Shown piece by piece: positions 18,282-27,553 of a stretch of 64,000 nt of DNA. The first letter of the stretch is position 1; each line of letters begins with the position of its first letter. This DNA comes from CAYPTY01 sp964413935 (GTDB lineage: Bacteria > Bacteroidota > Rhodothermia > Balneolales > Balneolaceae), in NCBI GenBank assembly GCA_964413935.1, contig CAYPTY010000004.1, positions 62,001 through 126,000 on the forward strand. The letters run 5' to 3'. A program made the translations under genes and the position numbers. The notes under the pieces are model-generated. The model did no database searches and was not told where the DNA came from. It saw only the letters and a program-made list of their open reading frames with translations.

Positions 18282-21200
18282 TGACAAAAGATTTAAAACA
18301 TAGCACCATTGGAAAGCTGCTGGGATACACCGGGCTCATTTTATTCGGCCTGATCCTGCTTGGGGCTATTTTTCGTTTTTCGCTGAAAAGTTCATTTATG
18401 CTGAACCTTGCGGGCAGGAGCATTGAGGCAGCGCTCTCATCAAACGGAAGCAAATTGGAAATCGGTGAAATAGACGGGGATGCCTGGTCGCAGATCCTGC
18501 TCCGGAATGTGCACTACCGGGATGCTGAAACCGAATGGGCTATTTCAGAAATCCAGCTGAACTATAACTTTGTGCAAGCCCTCTTTGGTGAAACTACCCT
18601 GGATGAGGTTCACATTCGGGGGGCGGTTGGGCAGAGCCTGAACAGAGATAAGTCAGGGAATACATCAGGAAGCAAATCAGCTTCCAGGAGACCTCCGGTT
18701 CAGATTCAGGTATTGCAGATTACCCAATCCGCTTTTAACGCTGAGCAATTCAGTCTTCAGGACATCGAGCTGAGTGGTACGGCAAGCTTAAGCGACAGCA
18801 GTTCGGTTAAGCTTCGTCAATTCAGTGCTTCATTACTGACCCAGGCAGCTAAAGACACCGTTTTTATATCAACCCAGGCCGATTACAAAAACGGTCTTCT
18901 GAACCTGAATGAACTGATCCTGAAAAGTGGGCAAAGTTTGCTGAATACATCCGTTAAAGTTGAGGTAGGCGCTGAGGAGATTGAGGCTGAGGGTGACGGA
19001 GATCAGGTTCTGTTACTGGATTTCATCAGCGGGAGATTGCCGGAATTATTTAACCGACCTTTTCAAATCAATGAAATTTCAGCTGATGGCACTTTCGATG
19101 CGTTTCGAATTGGCTTGAGCGGATCTTCGGCTGAAACCGGTGATTTTAATCTGAGCCTGTCTTTTCTGCAGGATTCCCTCATCACCATCAGCAATGGCAG
19201 CCTGAAGCTCACTTCCCTTGCGCTGGATCAGCCTGTGGAAAAGGTAAATAGCCTGCAAACCGAAAACCTGGAACTACGCGTTGATTTCCGTCAGCAGCGA
19301 TTTCGCCTTGGGATAGATCAGCTGTTTATCAATGAGGAATATTTCCAGCGACTTGATGCGGAAGGCCTGCTTATTGGGGATCAATTATTCAGCGACATCG
19401 ACCTGCTCAAGACCGAAGCTCCCGAACGTATACAGGCCGAGATTCGGGCAATCGGTTTTTTCTCCGAACTTGGCATCTGGAGCGTGGAAGGAAGGGCCCT
19501 TTCCCTGGACCCGGCATGGTTGCTGGATGAAAGAATCGATGGCAAACTGGATCTGGAGTTCAGTGTGAGGGGGGACGGGACTGAGCCCGGTGAACGCCCC
19601 TGGATTTTTGAGCTTGAATCTCCCGGAGGTGAAATCGTAGGACAGCCGCTGGACCGGCTTCGGTTGAAAGGAAAGCTGAACAGAGAAAGCCTGAATCTGG
19701 ATCTGAGAGCCGGAATCAGAGGCAGCAGTTTTCAGCTAACCGCAAACAGCACAACGGATTCAGAGAATCCGGAATATGAATTTACACTGCAGGCGGGGAA
19801 TATCAACCTGGGCGACATCACCGGTTTCAGCCAGACCCGGTCTAACCTTAGCCTTCAGCTTGAGGGACAAGGCCGTGGCATTCGATCAGATAATCTGCAA
19901 TTGGACATCAAAAGCAGGCTGGAAGACGGTACACTCAATACCGGCCGCATCGATGATTTCGCAGCTGATGTCAGCATTCGAAATGAGTTCATTCGCGTTG
20001 AAAATGCCATTATTCGATCTACCTTTGCTGATGGTACCATTTCAGCCTATCAGAATTACACTGATTTTTCTGATCCGGAGAACCGAACCGACTTCCTGCT
20101 TCGCATTAAGGACCTGAATCCACTGGCCAGCGTATTCAATTTGCAGACATTGAAGGCTTCCGGTGAAATCACTGGCAGCATCAATCAGACTTCCGATGGT
20201 TTTTCTTTCTTTACTACCGATTATGACCTGGTCGACATCACCCTTGATGACTACCTGAAATCAAAACGGGCTTCCGGAAAGGGTGAAATTTTATTCGGTA
20301 ATGAAAACAGCTACAGCCTGGAACTGGATGTGCTTGGACCCGAATTGGGAATACTGGCTTTTGAGGATTTCAGAGTCAGCACCTTTGGGTTGGTGGACAT
20401 GGATTCGGTACGCGGGCGCTATGACATGCGTCTGGGAAAGGTAGAAACAGGCACCATTCAACAGAGCGGAGTCTTCCGGTTTGAGCCACAGGAATTTCTT
20501 CTGGAGAGCAACCTTCAGCAGTTTGATATCAGCGCAGAAGGTGAAAATTATCAGCTGGAAGATGATTTTAACTTTCGCTGGAGTCCGGACGAATTTGTAA
20601 CGGATACCCTCAGCCTGGCCGGCACAGATAATTCTTATTTCTGGATGTCCTGGACAAGGATTAATGATGAAATTCGGCGCTGTTTCGTAAAAACGGATTC
20701 AATGAATATTGGCCGCTGGCAGTCGCTGATGCTGAAAGAGAAAATAGTGGATGGGATTCTGAGCGGTGAATTTGAACTGCTGAGAGAGAATGAGGAAGTA
20801 GAAGCCAATGGAATTGCTGAAATTTTAGGTTTGCAGTATAAAACGATGGTCACCGAGAAGATCAGCACACTGATTGACATTCAGAATGAGCAACTGGATC
20901 TGGATGTGATCGGGCGATGGGGAAATGAGGATAAACTCTTCGCCCGGATGTCGGTTCCTTTCAGCCTAAGCGATCCCGAACGTTTTGCGACACAGTTTGC
21001 CGATGAACCGGTTCAGGGTGAGCTGAGCATTCGAGATACGGAACTAAGCAGATTTAAAGATTTACTGGCTTTTGCCCGACTGGGGAATGTACAGGGTAAA
21101 ATGGAGGCCGATTTGCTACTCAGCGGTACGGCCGGAAACCCTGAATTCCGTAGAGAACTGGTGATTCGTAACCCGGTTATTTCGGGTGTTGCGCTGGATT

Positions 21201-22696
21201 CGCTGGTCAGCACCTCTGAATACACTCATAGCCGCGAAAACCTGGATCTTCAGGCCAGCCTGTTTACCGGTGATCAGGAGGCCGTGATTCTGGATGCCCG
21301 TGTTCCGTTCAGCATTGATCTGCAGAACTTCAGCCTGAACGTACCCGAAGCGGATGATCCCATATTCATGAAACTGACCACCGACGATCTGGATCTGGCG
21401 GTTCTGGATGATTTCCTGAATCCTGATTTCATGACCGATGTGTATGGCAAGGCTGAAGGACAGCTCACCCTGCAGGGCCCCTTCTCTGCACCCGTGCCAC
21501 GTGGGGATATTCAGATTCTGGATGCTTCCTTTGAAGTACCTTTCACACAGGTTCGTATCAACGGGCTGAACGCATCCTTCCGTGTTGATTCAGGCCTCAT
21601 CGAAATACAGCAGTTTACGGGACAGAGTGCAGGGGGCTTGCTGGATGCCCGTGGTTCTGTTGAGCTGGCCGGAATTACTGCTCAGGCCATGGATGTGGAT
21701 ATTGAGGCAGCCGATTTTCTGGTATCGGATACCAGGGATGCCAGAATAAGGCTTTCAGCCCGAAACCGGCTGAGTGGAGATATTCAGTCACCAGAACTAA
21801 GAGGTAGTTTTAAGCTGGAAAATGGCTTTCTGTACTCCTCCAAACTGGGAGAGGGAGGGGTAGAAACCATTAACCTTGAAAGCGATACGCTGGGGCTGAT
21901 ATTGGCTCAGACCCTGTTCTACCAGCGAATGAATGTGGATGCCGATATTACCCTGGGCAGGGACTTCAGTTTCCGAAACCGGGATTATCTGACCATCGAT
22001 ATTTCAGGACTGGAGGGGGAAATCAATGCCGTTAAAGAGAGCTATGGAGCATTGGCATTATTGGGCAGCCTGAACTCAGAAACCGGTTATGCCCGGCCAC
22101 TTGGTAAACGATTCGAGCTGGAAGAAGCTAACTTCATTTTCGATGGAGACCCGTTCAATCCGGCCGTGTACAATAATTTCGGCTACACGCCTGTACGCAG
22201 CCGCAGATCCACGGAACAGCAGGTCTTCATCAACTACATCATCGAGGGTACCCTGGAAGAACCGGAGTACCGGTTTGAAAGTGATCCGCCCATGGACCGA
22301 AAGGATATCATATCCTATGTATTGTTCGACCAGCCATACTACCGGCTTGGTCCGGTTGAACAGCTGCTGGTGAGTACCAACAGTAACGAGGATGTAGATG
22401 AGGAATCGCTGGATTTACTGCTCAGCCGAATGGAGCAACTGGCTACCCAGGCTTTCGGTGTGGATATGGTGGATGTTAACCCCATCCGTATCGGCAGGGA
22501 ACGCGGAACCGCTATTCATACCGGATGGTACCTGAATGACCGTACCTTCTTCCGTATTGTGAACGAAATCGGTGCCAATACACCCAAAACCCTCTTTATG
22601 CTGGAATACCTGGTGAATCAGAATCTGGATCTGATTATTACGCAGGGCAATGACCGCCGTCAGGGCGTGGATTTGCAGTGGATTTTTGAATATTAA
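18281..22696 (+). CDS. TamB-like translocation/assembly module protein (DUF490)
   Basis: A 1471-residue protein with one N-terminal transmembrane anchor (about 14-36), a long series of beta strands forming a beta-helix-like hydrophobic groove, and a C-terminal DUF490/TamB domain. The last 250 residues contain GDIQILDASFEVPF, a GLLDARGSVEL repeat and the typical EGTLEEPEYRFESDPPMD stretch. TamB spans the periplasm from the inner membrane to TamA and is implicated in outer-membrane biogenesis and lipid transport. The start codon overlaps the TamA stop (TGATG), so the two are made together. The length is in the usual range for the family in Bacteroidota (1200-1700). Confidence 0.92.
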   Translation: MTKDLKHSTIGKLLGYTGLILFGLILLGAIFRFSLKSSFMLNLAGRSIEAALSSNGSKLEIGEIDGDAWSQILLRNVHYRDAETEWAISEIQLNYNFVQALFGETTLDEVHIRGAVGQSLNRDKSGNTSGSKSASRRPPVQIQVLQITQSAFNAEQFSLQDIELSGTASLSDSSSVKLRQFSASLLTQAAKDTVFISTQADYKNGLLNLNELILKSGQSLLNTSVKVEVGAEEIEAEGDGDQVLLLDFISGRLPELFNRPFQINEISADGTFDAFRIGLSGSSAETGDFNLSLSFLQDSLITISNGSLKLTSLALDQPVEKVNSLQTENLELRVDFRQQRFRLGIDQLFINEEYFQRLDAEGLLIGDQLFSDIDLLKTEAPERIQAEIRAIGFFSELGIWSVEGRALSLDPAWLLDERIDGKLDLEFSVRGDGTEPGERPWIFELESPGGEIVGQPLDRLRLKGKLNRESLNLDLRAGIRGSSFQLTANSTTDSENPEYEFTLQAGNINLGDITGFSQTRSNLSLQLEGQGRGIRSDNLQLDIKSRLEDGTLNTGRIDDFAADVSIRNEFIRVENAIIRSTFADGTISAYQNYTDFSDPENRTDFLLRIKDLNPLASVFNLQTLKASGEITGSINQTSDGFSFFTTDYDLVDITLDDYLKSKRASGKGEILFGNENSYSLELDVLGPELGILAFEDFRVSTFGLVDMDSVRGRYDMRLGKVETGTIQQSGVFRFEPQEFLLESNLQQFDISAEGENYQLEDDFNFRWSPDEFVTDTLSLAGTDNSYFWMSWTRINDEIRRCFVKTDSMNIGRWQSLMLKEKIVDGILSGEFELLRENEEVEANGIAEILGLQYKTMVTEKISTLIDIQNEQLDLDVIGRWGNEDKLFARMSVPFSLSDPERFATQFADEPVQGELSIRDTELSRFKDLLAFARLGNVQGKMEADLLLSGTAGNPEFRRELVIRNPVISGVALDSLVSTSEYTHSRENLDLQASLFTGDQEAVILDARVPFSIDLQNFSLNVPEADDPIFMKLTTDDLDLAVLDDFLNPDFMTDVYGKAEGQLTLQGPFSAPVPRGDIQILDASFEVPFTQVRINGLNASFRVDSGLIEIQQFTGQSAGGLLDARGSVELAGITAQAMDVDIEAADFLVSDTRDARIRLSARNRLSGDIQSPELRGSFKLENGFLYSSKLGEGGVETINLESDTLGLILAQTLFYQRMNVDADITLGRDFSFRNRDYLTIDISGLEGEINAVKESYGALALLGSLNSETGYARPLGKRFELEEANFIFDGDPFNPAVYNNFGYTPVRSRRSTEQQVFINYIIEGTLEEPEYRFESDPPMDRKDIISYVLFDQPYYRLGPVEQLLVSTNSNEDVDEESLDLLLSRMEQLATQAFGVDMVDVNPIRIGRERGTAIHTGWYLNDRTFFRIVNEIGANTPKTLFMLEYLVNQNLDLIITQGNDRRQGVDLQWIFEY

Positions 22697-22743
22697 GCTT
22701 CATCTTTTATTTGAAGATTGTTAAATCATAAGTCAAGCCTTTA

Positions 22744-23823
22744 ATGCTCCTACTTCTTGTCTACCTGTTCATCGCTTTGTTCACTTCCTTTCTCTGCTCT
22801 ATCCTGGAAGCGGCGCTGCTCTCAACTCCCATCTCCTATCTGCAATCGGAAGCCGATCAGGGCAGTGATTCAGCAAGACTGATGATTCAGCAGAAAGAGG
22901 ACATCGATAAGCCGCTCTCCGCTATTCTTTCTTTAAACACCATTGCCCATACCGTTGGTGCAGCCGGAGTGGGCGCACAGGCTACGATCGTTTTCGGGGA
23001 AGCGTACTTCGGGCTGGTATCCGCTATTCTGACCATTCTGATTCTGGTAATTACAGAGATTATACCTAAGACCCTGGGAGCCAATTATTCGCGCGAACTC
23101 TCCGCCTTCACAGCCCGAACCATAAAACTGCTGATCTGGATCACCTATCCGCTGGTGATATTTTCTTCTATTCTCACCAAGGTACTATCCCGGAAAGAGG
23201 CTCCTACAACCAGCCGGGAGGAGATTTCAGCCCTGGCTAACATCGGGACGCAGGAAGGAATTTTCGGGGATAAGGAAAACAAGATTATCCAGAATCTGAT
23301 CCAGCTGAAAACCATCAAAGTGTCAGATATCATGACGCCAAGGGTGGTGGTGGTTACCGCCAGTGAGGATATGACTCTTAGGGAGTTTCTGACCAACAAA
23401 GATTTCCTTCATTTTTCCAGAATCCCGGTCTATCAGCAGCATAAGGACCAGATCACCGGTTATGTAATCCGGGCACAGGTCTTCGAAAAACTGGCTGAAG
23501 ATGAATTCGACCTGAAGCTGAAGGATATCAAGAGGGATATCCTGGTCTTTTACCGCACCACTACCTTATTTCAGGCATGGGAGGATATGCTGAACCGGCG
23601 AGAACATATTTCACTGGTTGTGGATGAATATGGCGGGATGGAAGGCATCACCACCCTGGAGGACATTATCGAATCGCTGCTGGGTTTTGAGATCATTGAT
23701 GAAAAAGACCGGGTCAGCAACATGCAGCAATATGCCCTGCAGCGCTGGAAGATGAAGCGGAAGAAGTACGATTTACTGAATGAGGAGGAAAAGCCTGAGA
23801 ATCAGGAAGATGCAGACAGCTGA
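22744..23823 (+). CDS. CNNM/HlyC-type transporter with CBS domains
   Basis: The 359-residue protein has a DUF21 (CNNM) membrane domain (about 1-170, with three to four hydrophobic segments, the NTIAHTVGAAGVGAQ stretch and the ITEIIPKTLGAN motif typical of the family). Two CBS domains follow (about 195-310), with SDIMTPRVVVV and VVDEYGGMEGITTLEDI. It lacks the C-terminal CorC/HlyC transporter-associated domain, as the shorter members do. Such proteins export or regulate Mg2+ or Co2+ and bind adenine nucleotides through the CBS pair; the hemolysin label is historical. Inner membrane. It follows tamB by 47 bases. Confidence 0.92.
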   Translation: MLLLLVYLFIALFTSFLCSILEAALLSTPISYLQSEADQGSDSARLMIQQKEDIDKPLSAILSLNTIAHTVGAAGVGAQATIVFGEAYFGLVSAILTILILVITEIIPKTLGANYSRELSAFTARTIKLLIWITYPLVIFSSILTKVLSRKEAPTTSREEISALANIGTQEGIFGDKENKIIQNLIQLKTIKVSDIMTPRVVVVTASEDMTLREFLTNKDFLHFSRIPVYQQHKDQITGYVIRAQVFEKLAEDEFDLKLKDIKRDILVFYRTTTLFQAWEDMLNRREHISLVVDEYGGMEGITTLEDIIESLLGFEIIDEKDRVSNMQQYALQRWKMKRKKYDLLNEEEKPENQEDADS

Positions 23824-23907
23824 ATGCAGGCCGCTGGTAATTTCAAACTTTCATTTTCACGCTTTTCAAAGAAATGATTCTCTCACCGTAATTTTGTATA
23901 CATAGAG

Positions 23908-24489
23908 GTGGACTGGAGGGTTGAAGATTACATATCAAAACTTGACCGATGGCAGGAAGAACATCTCCTGGCCAGGCAAATATGTCTGGAATGCGGGCTC
24001 TCTGAAGACTTCAAGTGGCGACAGCCCTGCTACACCTCTCAGGGCAAAAACATAGTCATTCTTTCCGGCATGAAAGATTATTTTGCATTTGGCTTTTTCA
24101 AAGGTGCTCTGATCAAAAATACCCGCAAAATTCTTATTCAGCCCACTGAGAATATGCAGGCTGCAAGACAAATTTGCTACCACAACTCAACCCGGATGAG
24201 GCAGGATGTGAAGGAAATTAAAGCCATAATCAGGGATGCCATCGAAATAGAAAAAGCCGGGAAAGAAGTTTCCTTTAAAAGTACGGATCAATTTGATGTA
24301 CCTGTAGAACTCAGCGAGAAGTTTCAGCAGGACAAAGCCTATGAACAGGCATTTGAAGCACTTACACCGGGTCGACAGCGAGGATATTTACTACACTTCG
24401 GAAGTGCAAAGCACTCTGAAACCAGAAAAAACCGGATTGAAAAGTTCAGAGATAAAATTTTCATGGGGAAAGGGTTTAACGAGAGATGA
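23908..24489 (+). CDS. YdeI/OmpD-associated (DUF1801-type) protein
   Basis: The 193-residue protein begins at GTG (23908); no ATG lies upstream in frame before the conserved DWRVEDYISK opening. It has the DUF1801 core with EDFKWRQPCYT and DYFAFGFFKGALIKN, then a helical C-terminal part with the QAFEALTPGRQRGYLLHF and KHSETRKNRIEKF motifs of bacteriocin-protection YdeI-like proteins. The family binds small ligands in a frataxin-like fold, and its role is still unclear. Cytosolic. The patatin gene begins nine bases after its stop and may be co-transcribed. Confidence 0.87.
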   Translation: MDWRVEDYISKLDRWQEEHLLARQICLECGLSEDFKWRQPCYTSQGKNIVILSGMKDYFAFGFFKGALIKNTRKILIQPTENMQAARQICYHNSTRMRQDVKEIKAIIRDAIEIEKAGKEVSFKSTDQFDVPVELSEKFQQDKAYEQAFEALTPGRQRGYLLHFGSAKHSETRKNRIEKFRDKIFMGKGFNER

Positions 24490-24498
24490 GGATATGCG

Positions 24499-25530
24499 AT
24501 GAAAAAAGTACGAATCCTGAGTATTGACGGGGGAGGCATCAAGGGTATTCTGCCCGGCGTGGTGCTCACCCGGCTGGCAGCAAAACTGCAGCAACAAAGC
24601 GAAAATCCGGATCTTCGGATTGCGGATATTTTTGATTTCTTCGCCGGCACCAGTACCGGCGGAATCCTGAGCCTGGCCTTGCTCATTCCGGATGATCAAA
24701 ACCGTCCTAGGTTCACCGCAGAAGATGCACTGAACATCTACCTGGATCGGGGGGATGAAATTTTTGATGTAAAACTGGGTCGAAGGTTTCGTACTCTGGG
24801 CGGAACCACCGATGAGAAATACAGTGCCAAAGCTCTTGAAAATGCACTTTTGGATCACTTCGGGCAGGTTTGGTTCCATGAGCTGCTCAAACCCTGCATT
24901 ATTTCAGCTTATGACATCAAACACGGTTCTCCTTTCTTCTTCAAGCAGCATCGCGCTGAAAACGGAATTTATAATTTCAGAGTCACCGATATTGCACGAT
25001 CCACCTCAGCCGCTCCCACCTACTTCGAACCGGCCAGGGTGATGAATGAACTGGGCTCACCCTATCCCCTGATAGACGGCGGAGTTTTTGTAAACAATCC
25101 GGCCCTGGCTGCCTATTCCGAAGTGCGTACCATGAGCTTCGGCGACATTGTCCATCCGGGCGTTGAACAGATGATGATCGTTTCCCTGGGCTGCGGCAGC
25201 AAACCCAAAACCTATGACTATGAAAAAGCCAAAGACTGGGGCGCTATTGGCTGGGTAAAACCCATCATTGAAATTATGATGTCGGGCAACGCCCAGACGG
25301 TAGATTATCATCTGCAGCGTATGTATGAAACCATACCCGAAGAAGCCGACCGTGATTACTTTCGACTAAATCCGGATATCAAAACAGCCGATCCCTCCAT
25401 GGATAATGCAAGCCCTGAGAATATGCAGCGATTGAAGGAGGATGCCCTTAATTACATCTCAAAACGGCAGGTGGATCAAATCCTGGATGAAATCGCGCGC
25501 AAACTACTGGAACAGGAAGAATGGAGCTGA
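24499..25530 (+). CDS. Patatin-like phospholipase
   Basis: The 343-residue protein carries all patatin hallmarks: the oxyanion loop GGGIKG at 11-16, the nucleophile Ser52 in GTSTGG, and the catalytic Asp in LIDGGVFVNNP (about 193). The NNPALAAYSE stretch follows. Such enzymes hydrolyse acyl esters of phospholipids or galactolipids through a Ser-Asp dyad. No signal peptide is present, so it is cytosolic or membrane-peripheral. Comparable proteins act as CBASS effectors (CapV), but no cyclase or other defence gene is near, so a housekeeping lipase role is more likely. It sits between the YdeI-like gene and a CPBP protease gene. Confidence 0.92.
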   Translation: MKKVRILSIDGGGIKGILPGVVLTRLAAKLQQQSENPDLRIADIFDFFAGTSTGGILSLALLIPDDQNRPRFTAEDALNIYLDRGDEIFDVKLGRRFRTLGGTTDEKYSAKALENALLDHFGQVWFHELLKPCIISAYDIKHGSPFFFKQHRAENGIYNFRVTDIARSTSAAPTYFEPARVMNELGSPYPLIDGGVFVNNPALAAYSEVRTMSFGDIVHPGVEQMMIVSLGCGSKPKTYDYEKAKDWGAIGWVKPIIEIMMSGNAQTVDYHLQRMYETIPEEADRDYFRLNPDIKTADPSMDNASPENMQRLKEDALNYISKRQVDQILDEIARKLLEQEEWS

Positions 25531-25543
25531 TGGACTTAGTGCT

Positions 25544-26278
25544 ATGAAGAATAATAAATGGTTTGTACTTCTTGGTGTTACGCTGATTTTGTTCATTATG
25601 CCGCAGATAGGCAGCTATGTAGCAGATCAGAATACTGCCTTTTTTGATCGTCTTGATCCGGATCAGAACTATATGTGGGGCATCATCCATCATCTTGCTC
25701 AGGCTCTGCCTGTTTTGATCATCATGATATTCTGGCCTGGTGTGAGCATGAAGCAATGGGGTTTCCAGAAGGGAAATGCTGATAAAGGCCTGAAGTGGGT
25801 GAAATATTTTACCCTGATCTGGGCCGGGCTGTATGTTATCATTACCATCCTTATGTTTTTACTGGATAAATCACCCGATGCCTATTACGATGTAAGCAAA
25901 CCCTCAAATCTGGCCGGAGAATTATTTTTCCGCTTTTTTGTGGTTGGACCTTCAGAGGAAATTCTGTTTCGATCTTTTCCCATTGTTCTCTTGACTATGG
26001 TCGGTTTCGATAAGAAAGGAGATATCTTTGGTTTTGAAATTAACCGGGCAGGCATCATTGCTGCCGTTGTTTTTGCACTGGCACACATTGGTTATTCCCT
26101 GAATCCACCTGAAATTACACAGTTTGATTTTTTACAGGTGTTCACTGCTCTGGGGATGGGATTGCTCTATGCCATCGTTTTCAGAATTACGAAAAGCATA
26201 TACTATCCCATGATTATTCATGCAGTTTCGGATGTTATCCCGGTTTTGGGATTGCTTGCACTAAGTCTTCTGAAGTGA
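25544..26278 (+). CDS. CPBP-family intramembrane glutamic protease
   Basis: A longer frame begins at 25442 inside the patatin gene, but the ATG at 25544 begins a proper first transmembrane segment (KNNKWFVLLGVTLILF) and gives 244 residues. The protein has about six to seven membrane helices and the three CPBP (Abi/Rce1-type) motifs: PSEEILFRSFP with the Glu-Glu-x3-Arg set, ALAHIGYSL, and HAVSDVIPV. Known members process prenylated or signal-peptide-like substrates in the membrane or give bacteriocin immunity. Substrate unknown. The start is 13 bases after the patatin stop, consistent with one transcript. Confidence 0.88.
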   Translation: MKNNKWFVLLGVTLILFIMPQIGSYVADQNTAFFDRLDPDQNYMWGIIHHLAQALPVLIIMIFWPGVSMKQWGFQKGNADKGLKWVKYFTLIWAGLYVIITILMFLLDKSPDAYYDVSKPSNLAGELFFRFFVVGPSEEILFRSFPIVLLTMVGFDKKGDIFGFEINRAGIIAAVVFALAHIGYSLNPPEITQFDFLQVFTALGMGLLYAIVFRITKSIYYPMIIHAVSDVIPVLGLLALSLLK

Positions 26279-26393
26279 ATAGTTTCATTTTTGCAATGTT
26301 GCAGATAACCTTATGGTTTAGTAGACAGGCTCACAATAAATACGGTACTTTCTGAGTATAATTGGATCTATAAGTAGTTTGAAGAAAAGTAGC

Positions 26394-26789
26394 ATGAAGA
26401 ACCTGATTTTGCTGATTTTCGCCTTTTCCATGATGGGCTTATCCTGTGAGAACAACCTCACACAGGCTGATGAATATTTTCGGGTGATGCGTCTTTTTGA
26501 TGAAATGAGGGAGATGGCGGTCAGTGAAAGCTGCACCAATCCGGACGAATGGGAGATTATCCCCTTCGGATCGAAATCATGCGGCGGCCCCTTCGGGTAC
26601 CTTGCTTACCACAGCAGTGTGGATACCACTGTATTCTTCGAACTGGTTGAGAAACACCGTAAAGCACAGGAAGCCTATCATCTGCGATGGGGAATTACCA
26701 GCGACTGCCTGCTCATACCCGAACCAGTGGGACTGCGCTGTGAGGACAACGAACCTGTTTTGATTTTCCCGGAAATACCGAACAACTGA
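26394..26789 (+). CDS. Small cysteine-containing lipoprotein
   Basis: The ATG at 26394 is preferred over an upstream TTG (26379) because it opens a clean lipoprotein signal (MKNLILLIFAF ... LSC). The mature part of about 113 residues has five more cysteines (ESCTNPDEW, KSCGGPFGY, TSDCLL, LRCED), suggesting extracellular disulfides, and a central helix EKHRKAQEAYHLRWG. I recall similar unnamed lipoproteins in Bacteroidota but no function. It starts 115 bases after the CPBP gene and is followed 13 bases later by the Spy-like protein, probably in the same transcript. Confidence 0.7.
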   Translation: MKNLILLIFAFSMMGLSCENNLTQADEYFRVMRLFDEMREMAVSESCTNPDEWEIIPFGSKSCGGPFGYLAYHSSVDTTVFFELVEKHRKAQEAYHLRWGITSDCLLIPEPVGLRCEDNEPVLIFPEIPNN

Positions 26790-26802
26790 ATTTAATTTTA
26801 TC

Positions 26803-27552
26803 ATGAACCTCACTCCCAAAAATATCATCATTGCACTGGTCCTGTTACTCACTATGGGGGCCCTGGCTTACATGAGCTACAGCCGATTTGTAGGAGGCTA
26901 CGAAGCAGAGGAGCTCACCCAGTTTGAGCAGGAAGAGACCGCCTCAGCAGCATCGAAAAAACATGAAGGCGAAGTGTCCCATAAAGCAAACAAATCGCAT
27001 GAAAAGCAGGCTGAGGATATCCTCTCGCCCTACACCGGAGAAGAAAACAGACCCATAAAAGCTCTTTCATCTGAGGATGTAGCCGGTTTACGATCCGGTT
27101 CGGGGATGATTTTCAATGGTTTAGCCAAAGCGGCTGAACTGAATGGTTATCCGGGTCCCCGCCACGTTCTGGAGGCCTATGAAGCGGGTTCATTTGACCT
27201 TTCAGATCGGCAGCTGGAGGAAGTTCAAAAGGTATTTGAAGAGATGCAGGTGGATGCCATCAAAGCCGGCGAACGACTCCTCTCGACCGAAGAGGAAATT
27301 GATACCGCTTTCGACAGGGATACTATTTTTGAATACAATTTGCAGCGAAAGGTAATGGAAAGTGCAGAGTTTTACGGTCAGCTACGTTTTATTCATTTAC
27401 GGGCACATCTTCAGATGATGGATATACTTACACCCGAACAGGTACAGCTATATTCCGAACTGAGGGGGTATAGCCAATCTGCAAATCAGCAGGATTCAGA
27501 AAAGATGGATCATCACTCAAATAAACAGGAAAAACACCGAAAAGGGCATTGA
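26803..27552 (+). CDS. Membrane-anchored Spy/CnrR-like protein with His-rich tail
   Basis: The 249-residue protein has one N-terminal transmembrane segment (about 8-28) and a charged linker with two His/Lys clusters (KKHEGEVSHKANKSHEKQ). A helical domain of about 110 residues follows and looks like the periplasmic metal-sensor/Spy fold: GPRHVLEAYEAGSFDLSDRQ, a long helix to the HLRAHLQMMDILTPEQVQLY region, with the LTPEQ motif. The C-terminus is His-rich (KMDHHSNKQEKHRKGH). Spy/CnrR/ZraP proteins bind metal or act as chaperones in envelope stress. I infer a metal-related role. It has a one-base gap from the converging metallo-beta-lactamase stop. Confidence 0.65.
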   Translation: MNLTPKNIIIALVLLLTMGALAYMSYSRFVGGYEAEELTQFEQEETASAASKKHEGEVSHKANKSHEKQAEDILSPYTGEENRPIKALSSEDVAGLRSGSGMIFNGLAKAAELNGYPGPRHVLEAYEAGSFDLSDRQLEEVQKVFEEMQVDAIKAGERLLSTEEEIDTAFDRDTIFEYNLQRKVMESAEFYGQLRFIHLRAHLQMMDILTPEQVQLYSELRGYSQSANQQDSEKMDHHSNKQEKHRKGH

Positions 27553-27553
27553 A

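Noticed and set aside
24499..25530. Patatin as a CBASS (CapV) defence effector
   Set aside because: No CD-NTase, Cap2/Cap3 or other defence gene lies nearby; the neighbours are a YdeI-like protein and a CPBP protease.
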